From JACQXM01 sp964569425 (GTDB lineage: Bacteria > Planctomycetota > Phycisphaerae > UBA1845), in contig CAZMVD010000148.1 in the NCBI GenBank assembly GCA_964569425.1, positions 1 to 9,803 on the forward strand: a stretch of 9,803 bases of DNA, read 5' to 3'. The position numbers were made by a program, and so were the translations under genes. The first letter of the stretch is position 1; each line of letters opens with the position of its first letter. The notes under the pieces are model-generated. The model was not told the origin of the DNA. It worked only from the letters and a program-made list of their open reading frames with translations, and did not search any database. Shown here piece after piece: positions 1-5,732 of the stretch.

Positions 1-605
<605 letters not shown>

Positions 606-611
606 ATTCAT

Positions 612-617
612 CTTCCT
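612..617 (-). promoter_or_regulatory. Shine-Dalgarno of atpD
   Basis: On the minus strand AGGAAG precedes the ATG at 605 by 6 nt. It starts exactly where the heptad repeat array of the upstream insertion ends (618). Taking the insertion away would place this site directly after the atpG stop codon, a normal tight atpG-atpD junction. Confidence 0.7.
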
Positions 618-652
618 GAATGTCGAATGGCGAATCAAGAATGGCGAATGGA
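618..652 (+). repeat. Heptad array, left end (5 x GAATNNN)
   Basis: Five contiguous 7-nt units on the plus strand: GAATGTC, GAATGGC, GAATCAA, GAATGGC, GAATGGA. The three central units and the following GAATG are identical to those of the opposite array at 1118-1152, in inverted orientation. Confidence 0.9.
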
Positions 653-733
653 ACAGCTATTCCACCGTTCCCAAGCCGGTTCAGGCAAGTCGGAAACCGG
701 TGCAGTCACGAAAGCCGACACCCGCCCACCGAT

Positions 734-1129
734 TCAAGAGCCGCCTTTTCTTGCCTTCTGATTCGCACGTGCTTTCTTCACGATTGCGGTGAGAACGCAG
801 ACCAGTTCATCCGCCTCCTCAATCAACTCCTTCAACCGCGTTTCCGGAACAACCCCGGAAGCCGAGAGCAGTCGAAGCCAGTATAACGTCTCGCGTGCTT
901 CCGAGCGGGCGATGTTCATTCGCCACGCGAAGTCTCGTTTGGTCGGAGATCCCTGGGCCTCCTGAATGTTCGCGCCAATGCTTGTCCCGGCGCGAGCAAT
1001 CTGCGACGCGAACACACGCCCCAAGGCGTTCGCGGGTATTGCCGCCACCAGCCTCGTGATTCGAATGGCAAAGCGAAACGTCCGCTCCTCGATGTCACGA
1101 CCGCCTGGGGTACGCCTTTCATTCGCCAT
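734..1129 (-). CDS. Four-helix-bundle protein (23S rRNA intervening-sequence / S23 family)
   Basis: 131 aa, full length for the family (about 120 aa). Family-like blocks seen: IEERTFRFAIRITRLVAAIP (residues 13-32), QIARAGTSIGANIQEAQGSP (43-62), RDFAWRMNIARSEARETLYW (65-84), LKELIEEADELVCVLTAIVK (99-118), then a basic tail. Family members are known from intervening sequences of 23S rRNA genes, and a relative (Avd) works with diversity-generating retroelement reverse transcriptases; the general biochemical role is not settled, and nucleic-acid binding is a reasonable inference. No reverse transcriptase or rRNA gene is visible here. The ATG lies inside a heptad unit (GAATGGC) of the right-hand array, without a clear Shine-Dalgarno, so translation may be weak or coupled to atpG. 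The reading frame remains open upstream to 1330, but that part overlaps atpG and is Arg/His-rich shadow sequence. It is co-oriented with the atp genes but has no known ATP synthase role. Confidence 0.88.
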   Translation of the reverse strand: MANERRTPGGRDIEERTFRFAIRITRLVAAIPANALGRVFASQIARAGTSIGANIQEAQGSPTKRDFAWRMNIARSEARETLYWLRLLSASGVVPETRLKELIEEADELVCVLTAIVKKARANQKARKGGS

Positions 1130-1152
1130 TCTTGATTCGCCATTCTGAATTC
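1118..1152 (-). repeat. Heptad array, right end (5 x GAATNNN)
   Basis: Read on the minus strand: GAATTCA, GAATGGC, GAATCAA, GAATGGC, GAATGAA. The first unit starts immediately after the atpG stop codon, and the fourth contains the start codon of the four-helix-bundle gene. Confidence 0.9.
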
Positions 1153-2028
1153 TCAGGCTACTGCATTCGCGCCTCCGACGATGTCCAGGAGTTCCATGGT
1201 GATGGCGGTCTGGCGGGCGCGGTTGTATTGCTGGGTGATGGCGTTGATGGCGTCGCCGGCGGCGTCGGTGGCGGCCTTCATGGCGACCATGCGGGCCATC
1301 TGCTCGCTGACGGTGGCATCGGTGAAGCACTGGAAGAGCCGGACGCGCACGGTGGCGGGCAGCAGTTCGTCGAGCAGGCGCTGGGGGTCGGGCGAGAATT
1401 CGTAGTCGGCGGCGCGGCGCGGTTCGGCCGCGGCAGGCTGCGCCGCGGCGTCCCGGGTGAGGGGAAGCAGCGGGAGCACGGTGGCACGCTGCTGGCCGGC
1501 GGAGACGAAGCGCATGTAGACGACGCGAGCGGAGGCGATTTCCCCGCGGGCGAAGCGGGCCATGAGGTTGTTGGCGAGCGGCTCCACCTGATCGAAGCGC
1601 GGTGCGTCGCTGATGGAATCAATCCGTTCGAGCATTTCGCGGCGGAGAAAGCGGAAGTAGGAAATGCCCTTGCGGCCGACCATGTAGACGTCGGTTTCCA
1701 GGTTCGATGAGGCGTCGATTTGTTCCATGGCCAGGCGGAGCAGGTTGGCGTTGTAACTGCCGCAGAAGCCGCGGTTGCTGGTGATGACCATGAGGGCCTG
1801 TCTTTTGACTTCGGGATGCGCCGTGAGCAAGGGGTGCTGCACGTCGCCGGCGGCTTCCGACAGATCGGCGACCAGTTCGGCGAGCTTTTCGGCGTAGGGG
1901 CGGGTGGCGACGGCGCGTTGAAACGCGGCCTGGAAGCGCGCGGTGGCAATGAGCTGCATGGTCCGCGTGATCTTGCGGATGTTGCGAACCGCTTTTCGCC
2001 GCTTGACGAGGATGCGCCTGTTGGCCAT
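1153..2028 (-). CDS. atpG: F1 ATP synthase subunit gamma
   Basis: Central rotor shaft of F1, turning inside the alpha3beta3 ring and linking it to the c-ring. 291 aa, normal length. The N-terminal helix reads MANRRILVKRRKAVRNIRKI followed by TRTMQLIATARFQ. The middle Rossmann-like domain contains ALMVITSNRGFCGSYNANLL, and the conserved C-terminal helix is near EQMARMVAMKAATDAAGDAI with ITQQYNRARQTAITMELLDI. An Ala/Pro/Arg-rich stretch (DAAAQPAAAEPRRAA) lies before the C-terminal helix. A start ATG with an AGGCGG purine run about 11 nt upstream is acceptable. It follows atpA after 39 nt. The stop codon TGA is directly adjacent to the heptad-bounded insertion that separates it from atpD. Confidence 0.97.
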   Translation of the reverse strand: MANRRILVKRRKAVRNIRKITRTMQLIATARFQAAFQRAVATRPYAEKLAELVADLSEAAGDVQHPLLTAHPEVKRQALMVITSNRGFCGSYNANLLRLAMEQIDASSNLETDVYMVGRKGISYFRFLRREMLERIDSISDAPRFDQVEPLANNLMARFARGEIASARVVYMRFVSAGQQRATVLPLLPLTRDAAAQPAAAEPRRAADYEFSPDPQRLLDELLPATVRVRLFQCFTDATVSEQMARMVAMKAATDAAGDAINAITQQYNRARQTAITMELLDIVGGANAVA

Positions 2029-2067
2029 GGTCTTCGCCGCCTGAGTCCCAGTCCTGCTGTCGCGTGC

Positions 2068-3783
2068 CTACGATTTCTTCCCGTAGTGCGTTTTGAAATC
2101 CCGAATGACCTTGCCGATACGCTCGGCCAAGGCGTCGGGCAGTTCGCCCTTTTCCGCCAGTTCCTTGATGATCTCCGGGTGCTCGTCGCGGACGTGCTTG
2201 AGCATCGCCGCTTCGAACGGCAGCACTTCGTTGATGGGAAGATCGTCGAGCAATCCGCGGGCGCCGGCGAAGATGCTGACCACCTGTTCGGCCACGGGAT
2301 AGGGTTGATACTGAGGTTGCTTGAGGAGTTCAACCATTCGCTTGCCGCGATCGAGCTGCCGCTGGGTGGCGGCGTCGAGTTCGGTGCCGATCTGAGAAAA
2401 CGCTTCCAACTCGCGGAAGGCGGCGAGGTCGAGGCGGAGCGAGCCGGCGATCTTCTTCATCGCTTTGCGCTGGGCGTTTCCACCCACGCGGGACACGCTG
2501 ATGCCCACGTTGACCGCGGGGCGCACACCGGCGAAGAACAAGTCGGTCTCGAGGTAGATCTGCCCGTCGGTGATGGAAATCACGTTGGTGGGAATGTAGG
2601 CGGACACTTCGCCCTCCAGCGTTTCGATGACCGGCAGGGCGGTCATGGAACCGCCGCTGTCGGGGTAGCGGTGCACGCGGAGTTTGTCCTTGTCAGGCAG
2701 GGTGGCGAGCCAGGCCTCGGCGACGTGTCGGCCGTGCGCACGGTGGTAGAGGCCGCGTTCATCGTCGGGACGGTGCTCCTTGGGGGCCGCAAGCCCCTGA
2801 GGATGCTTGCGGACGACTGAGCGATCGCGCGAATCCTTCGGCGTGCCCGCGGGGACGACGGCATATTCCTCGCGCAGCTTTACGCTGCGTTCGAGCAGTC
2901 GCGAGTGGAGATAGAACACATCGCCGGGGTAGGCCTCGCGTCCGGGCGGGCGACGGAGCAGCAGCGAGAGCTGGCGATAGGCCTGGGCCTGTTTGCTGAG
3001 GTCGTCGTAAATGCACAGGGTGGCCCGGCCTTCCTGGTACATGAAGTACTCGGCCATGGCGGCGCCGGCGTAGGGGGCGATGTACTGCAGCGGCGCCGGG
3101 TCGGACGCGCCTGCGGAGACGACGATGGTGTAGTCCATGGCGCCGAGTTCACGGAGCTTCTCAATGACGCCGGCGACGGTGGATTCCTTCTGGCCGACGG
3201 CGACATAGACGCAAATGACATCGCCGCCCTTCTGGTTGATGATGGTGTCGATGGCGATGGCGGTCTTGCCGGTCTTGCNNNNNNNNNNTTCGCGCTGGCC
3301 GCGGCCGATGGGGATCATGCTGTCGATGGCCTTGATGCCCGTTTGCAGCGGCTCGTTCACGGGTTGGCGCTCGGCGATGCCGGGGGCTTTGAATTCGAGC
3401 GGGCGGCGGTAGGGAGTTTCAACGACGCCGAGACCGTCGAGGGGGCGGCCGAGCGGGTCGACCACGCGGCCGATCATTTTCTCGCCGCAGGGCACGCTGA
3501 GGAGTTCGCCGGTGCGGCGGACTTCGTCGCCTTCCTTGATGCCCAGGTAGTCTCCGAGGATGACCACGCCGACGGAGTTTTCTTCGAGGTTGAAGACCTG
3601 GCCGAAGGCGCCGTTGGCGAACTCGATGCGTTCGCCGGCCATGGCGTTGCCCAGTCCATAAATGCGGGCGATGCCGTCGCCGACTTCGAGCACGCGGCCG
3701 ACTTCGGAGATATCCACTTCGCTGCGGTAATGCTTAATCTCCTCAGAAATGACTGAAGAGATTTCGTCCACCTTCATTCGCAT
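2068..3783 (-). CDS. atpA: F1 ATP synthase subunit alpha, with assembly gap in the P-loop and a ~57-residue insertion
   Basis: Non-catalytic nucleotide-binding subunit of the F1 head. 571 codons as assembled, against about 513 in E. coli. Seen: EVGRVLEVGDGIARIYGLGN (27-46), NEPLQTGIKAIDSMIPIGRG (143-162), KTGKT at 170-174, Walker B region LCIYDD (257-262), IPTNVISITDGQIYLETDLF (397-416) and the arginine finger in GISVSRVGG (R432). Two things are odd. A 10-N gap falls exactly before KTGKT and appears two codons too short. Between LLER (296-299) and GSMTALP (378-384) there are 78 residues where E. coli has 21. The frame stays open through this region and both sides are well conserved. Start 3783 has AAGG about 8 nt upstream; an ATG at 3777 is an alternative. 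It follows atpH after 60 nt. Confidence 0.96.
   Translation of the reverse strand: MRMKVDEISSVISEEIKHYRSEVDISEVGRVLEVGDGIARIYGLGNAMAGERIEFANGAFGQVFNLEENSVGVVILGDYLGIKEGDEVRRTGELLSVPCGEKMIGRVVDPLGRPLDGLGVVETPYRRPLEFKAPGIAERQPVNEPLQTGIKAIDSMIPIGRGQREXXXXKTGKTAIAIDTIINQKGGDVICVYVAVGQKESTVAGVIEKLRELGAMDYTIVVSAGASDPAPLQYIAPYAGAAMAEYFMYQEGRATLCIYDDLSKQAQAYRQLSLLLRRPPGREAYPGDVFYLHSRLLERSVKLREEYAVVPAGTPKDSRDRSVVRKHPQGLAAPKEHRPDDERGLYHRAHGRHVAEAWLATLPDKDKLRVHRYPDSGGSMTALPVIETLEGEVSAYIPTNVISITDGQIYLETDLFFAGVRPAVNVGISVSRVGGNAQRKAMKKIAGSLRLDLAAFRELEAFSQIGTELDAATQRQLDRGKRMVELLKQPQYQPYPVAEQVVSIFAGARGLLDDLPINEVLPFEAAMLKHVRDEHPEIIKELAEKGELPDALAERIGKVIRDFKTHYGKKS
3279..3288. other. Assembly gap (10 N) inside the alpha-subunit Walker A loop
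   Basis: Ten N in a row. On the minus strand the gap lies between GRGQRE and KTGKT of alpha. The family consensus there is GRGQRE-LIIGDR-(Q/K)TGKT. The base pair after the gap, GC, fits an Arg codon (CGC). The consensus would need 16 nt where 10 N are shown, so the N run is probably a nominal scaffold spacer that happens to keep frame. Confidence 0.97.
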
Positions 3784-3843
3784 ACGGCTGCCCTTACTGG
3801 TTGCGGCCCCCGATCGAATCGGGAGCGTGGTTTCCTCGGCCGG

Positions 3844-4449
3844 TCAGGTTCCGGCCTCGACAAAATAGTCCTTGCCTGCATGGATCTCTCGTGCTGCGCG
3901 CTCGGCCAATTGGCCCGCGAGGCGGCGCAGCGCGGTTGCGACGCTGGTGTCGAACTTGCGATCGCCGATGTGCACGACCATGCCGCCGATGACCGCTTCA
4001 TCGACGGTTTCGACCAGGTCGGCTTCCCGCCCGGCGTATGCCTTGGCGGCTTCGCGCAGGCCGCGGCGCAGATCGTCGGTCAGCGGCGTCGCGGTGCGGA
4101 CATGGACATCGACCCGACCGCGCAGATCCTCGTGCGCCAGCCGAAACTGCTCGACAATCGCCGGAAAGAGCACGAGCCGCTCTTTGCGGTTGATGACCTG
4201 CAAGGCATCCACGAGAAGATCGCTGCACCGGCCGCGGAAGGCCTTCTCGATGACCTGGGTTCGAACGGCGCTGTCGACCAGCGGGCTGGTAAAGAACCCA
4301 CCTCCCGGCTTTGATTTCTCGAGCATGGCGAGCAGGTCGAGCAGTTCGCGCAGGAGGTTGTCCGCCTCCTGGCGGTCCTCGGCCAGTTCGAGGAGCGCAC
4401 GGGCGTAAACCCGTGCGAGTCCGATTTCCTTGTCGCTGACAGTGGCCAT
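3844..4449 (-). CDS. atpH: F1 ATP synthase subunit delta (OSCP-type stator)
   Basis: Part of the peripheral stalk; holds the top of the alpha3beta3 head to the b subunits. 201 aa, somewhat longer than the ~177 aa of E. coli. Family features: an N-terminal helix bundle beginning GLARVYARALLELAEDRQEA, the middle block ALQVINRKERLVLFPAIVEQ, and the C-terminal signature region VDEAVIGGMVVHIGDRKFDT followed by SVATALRRLAGQL. The short C-terminal tail (HAGKDYFVEAGT) is not family-typical. The start ATG has a GGGAAG purine run close upstream. It lies 42 nt after atpF and 60 nt before atpA, in the usual b-delta-alpha order. Divergence of this family is high, so gene order contributes much of the certainty. 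Confidence 0.93.
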   Translation of the reverse strand: MATVSDKEIGLARVYARALLELAEDRQEADNLLRELLDLLAMLEKSKPGGGFFTSPLVDSAVRTQVIEKAFRGRCSDLLVDALQVINRKERLVLFPAIVEQFRLAHEDLRGRVDVHVRTATPLTDDLRRGLREAAKAYAGREADLVETVDEAVIGGMVVHIGDRKFDTSVATALRRLAGQLAERAAREIHAGKDYFVEAGT

Positions 4450-4463
4450 TGGTCTTCCCGGGC

Positions 4464-4484
4464 GCCCGCGGTACCTCGGCGGGC
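4464..4484 (-). other. GC hairpin in the atpF-atpH gap
   Basis: GCCCGC (4464-4469) pairs with GCGGGC (4479-4484) around a 9-nt loop in the 42-nt intergenic RNA, just upstream of the atpH ribosome binding area. No U-run follows, so it is not a classic terminator; a role in differential expression or mRNA stability is only a possibility. Confidence 0.4.
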
Positions 4485-4491
4485 CCGACGG

Positions 4492-5076
4492 CTAATTACG
4501 GCTCGCCTTGCGCAGTTCGTCGATCGATTCGGTGATGAGTCGCGTATGTTCGGCGGCGTTGAGTTCCTTGCGAATAACGCGCGCCGCGACATCAGTGGCG
4601 AGTCGCGCACTGAGGTCGTAGAGTTCCTTGACGGCGGTGTCGGTGGCGATGCCGATTTCGCGCTTGGCCCGTTCGACCATGCGCGCCGCTTCGGCGCGGG
4701 CGTCTTCCTCGATCTTGCGTTTGACCGCGTCGGCATCGCGCCGGCCTTCATCGACGAGGGCGGTGGCTTCGGCGCGGGCCGCGGCGAGTTTCTCGCCGTA
4801 TTCCTTGAGCCGTTTCTCCGCCTCTTCGCGGTCCTTCCTGGCCTGGGCCAGGGAATCGCGAATGAAGTCCTCGCGTTTCTGGAGCGCCTGGAGGATCGGC
4901 CCCCAGGCGAACTTGCCGAGCACGAAGACGACGAGCACGAAGACGACCAGCGTCCACAGTGCGTTGCCGATGTCGCCGGCGAAGGGGTTACCGGCGCCTT
5001 CGCCGCCGGCGGCCGATGCGCGCGTCACCGTTGCCAGCACGCCGAAGAGACCCATCAAGAATGGTTTCATCTGCAC
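4492..5076 (-). CDS. atpF: Fo ATP synthase subunit b, with N-terminal signal-like extension
   Basis: Peripheral-stalk subunit that anchors in the membrane and dimerises through a long coiled coil reaching delta. 194 aa. An N-terminal hydrophobic stretch ending in an Ala-rich site (MKPFLMGLFGVLATVTRASAAGG, in part) resembles a cleavable signal peptide. It is followed by the real membrane anchor at about 39-57 (ALWTLVVFVLVVFVLGKFAW), the GPILQALQKREDFI turn, and a long charged Ala/Glu/Arg-rich coiled coil (about 60-165). The start is uncertain: GTG at 5076 has GGAAG 8 nt upstream, while ATG at 5070 has AGGTG only 3 nt away; the protein differs by two residues. It is downstream of atpE by 66 nt. 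Only one b-type gene is visible, so a homodimeric stalk is expected unless a b' gene lies elsewhere. Confidence 0.95.
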   Translation of the reverse strand: MQMKPFLMGLFGVLATVTRASAAGGEGAGNPFAGDIGNALWTLVVFVLVVFVLGKFAWGPILQALQKREDFIRDSLAQARKDREEAEKRLKEYGEKLAAARAEATALVDEGRRDADAVKRKIEEDARAEAARMVERAKREIGIATDTAVKELYDLSARLATDVAARVIRKELNAAEHTRLITESIDELRKASRN

Positions 5077-5142
5077 CTGCGTTACTTCCGGACATTCGAT
5101 CGAGCGGTCCCGAGTCCCGCCTATTGATTCACGCGATATACG

Positions 5143-5499
5143 TTACAGAACCGCGAGCAAGCCTACCACGACTGCAAACAGTGTGGCGCCTTCGATCATG
5201 GCCGCGGTGATGATCATGCCGGTGCTGATCTGGCCGGCGACTTCCGGCTGGCGGGCCATGGACTCCACCGCGCTGCTGCCGATGCGTCCGATGCCCGCGG
5301 CGCCGCCCATGATGACCAGACCGGCGCCGATGGCGCCGCCGAGCTTGCGCGCACCGTCGGTCGTGAGGAAGGTGGCTTGTTCGGCGGCGTGAGCGGCGCC
5401 GGCACCTTCGCTGGCCATTGCCGTGGGGGAATCGAGGAAGAGCAACGCCCCACCGGCCAGGATCATCCACAAAGCTACCCGGGAAAAACGCTTGTTCAT
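5143..5499 (-). CDS. atpE: Fo ATP synthase subunit c, with N-terminal signal-like extension
   Basis: Proteolipid of the rotor ring that carries ions across the membrane. 118 aa against about 75-90 for most c subunits. The excess is N-terminal: a signal-like segment (residues 1-30, ending TAMASEG) plus a polar stretch to about 48. Helix 1 is about 50-74 (GARKLGGAIGAGLVIMGGAA), the polar loop contains ARQPE (82-86), and helix 2 is about 92-118, with the ion-binding Glu at 103 in AAMIEGATLF. The position of the Na+-type Gln in helix 1 is Ile (GIGRIG), and Glu is followed by Gly, not Ser or Thr, so proton coupling is predicted. Start 5499 is supported by TGAGGA about 9 nt upstream. It is preceded by an unusually long 233-nt gap from atpB. 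Confidence 0.96.
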   Translation of the reverse strand: MNKRFSRVALWMILAGGALLFLDSPTAMASEGAGAAHAAEQATFLTTDGARKLGGAIGAGLVIMGGAAGIGRIGSSAVESMARQPEVAGQISTGMIITAAMIEGATLFAVVVGLLAVL

Positions 5500-5732
5500 C
5501 GAATCGTATCCTCAAACTAGTTGGCCGCCGTGCGAGGCCGACGTCCGTGGTTTATTCGCCATCGCAGTTACGCCTCACGGCCCGAGTGCCCCGCGCTGGT
5601 CCGGGCATGGCGAATTTATGAAACTTCCTCACAAAGCACCGGCATCAGCGCCGGCGGTACTTCATCACCTGCAATGCGCCGTCCGATCCGCGCGGTGCGG
5701 CAATCGTCGGCTTCATGAACACTCCCCGTGTA
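5500..5732 (-). other. Long atpB-atpE intergenic region with structure
   Basis: A 233-nt gap inside an otherwise compact operon. It contains a candidate 23-codon ORF (5716-5645), a GC hairpin (CCGGC 5639-5643 with GCCGG 5650-5654), an inverted pair of the 9-mer ATTCGCCAT (5554-5562) and ATGGCGAAT (5607-5615), and the atpE Shine-Dalgarno TGAGGA near 5509-5514. The 9-mer is the same as the junction of two heptads in the arrays at 618-652 and 1118-1152, so it could be a decayed repeat relic. No clear promoter was recognised. Confidence 0.5.
5645..5716 (-). CDS. Candidate 23-aa small ORF between atpB and atpE
   Basis: An ATG 16 nt after the atpB stop codon, preceded by a good Shine-Dalgarno (GGGGAG, with GTGTTC before the ATG). 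It encodes 23 residues starting MKPTIAAP and ending MKYRRR, then TGA. Basic and without a hydrophobic segment, so not an obvious membrane subunit. It could be a translated small protein, an element for ribosome loading ahead of atpE, or chance. I do not recognise it. Confidence 0.3.
   Translation of the reverse strand: MKPTIAAPRGSDGALQVMKYRRR

Larger units (their letters stand above)
618..1152 (-). mobile_element. Candidate mobile element: four-helix-bundle gene between inverted heptad arrays
   Basis: A 535-bp segment between atpG and atpD. Each end has five 7-nt units of the form GAATNNN, pointing inward in opposite orientation (618-652 on plus, 1152-1118 on minus). The middle units are identical (GAATGGC, GAATCAA, GAATGGC), giving a 26-bp perfect inverted repeat (625-650 with 1120-1145). 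Inside is one intact gene for a 23S-IVS-type four-helix-bundle protein. The right end abuts the atpG TGA and the left end abuts the atpD Shine-Dalgarno, so the segment looks cleanly inserted into a normally tight junction. CTGAAT occurs at 616-621 and 1145-1150, but a target duplication is not convincing. That the element moves is inferred from these boundaries and from a structurally similar segment at 9570-9743. Confidence 0.6.

Noticed and set aside
676..700. CCGGTT/AACCGG hairpin after the four-helix-bundle gene as a terminator
   Set aside because: A 13-nt loop and no T-run on the transcribed side; it would also cut off atpD.
616..1150. CTGAAT at 616-621 and 1145-1150 as a target-site duplication
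   Set aside because: The two copies do not lie symmetrically outside the heptad arrays and the 6-mer overlaps heptad sequence on both sides.
1130..1330. N-terminal extension of the four-helix-bundle ORF up to 1330
   Set aside because: The added 67 residues overlap the conserved end of atpG and are Arg/His-rich out-of-frame sequence; family members start near the ATG at 1129.
1720..2820. Long plus-strand open frames antisense to atpA/atpG (and similar ones at 2905-3756, 4546-5392, 5715-6623)
   Set aside because: Gly/Asp/Val-rich or Arg/Ser-rich translations without family motifs; typical antisense shadows of high-GC genes that match their families well on the minus strand.
5054..5064. ATCAAGAATGG near the atpF start as a further heptad repeat copy
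   Set aside because: Only an 11-nt match with no neighbouring heptads, and it lies in coding sequence of the b-subunit leader; probably chance.
5143..5499. Na+-translocating ATP synthase
   Set aside because: Helix 1 lacks the Na+-type Gln and the ion-site Glu103 is followed by Gly, not Ser/Thr, so H+ coupling is more likely.
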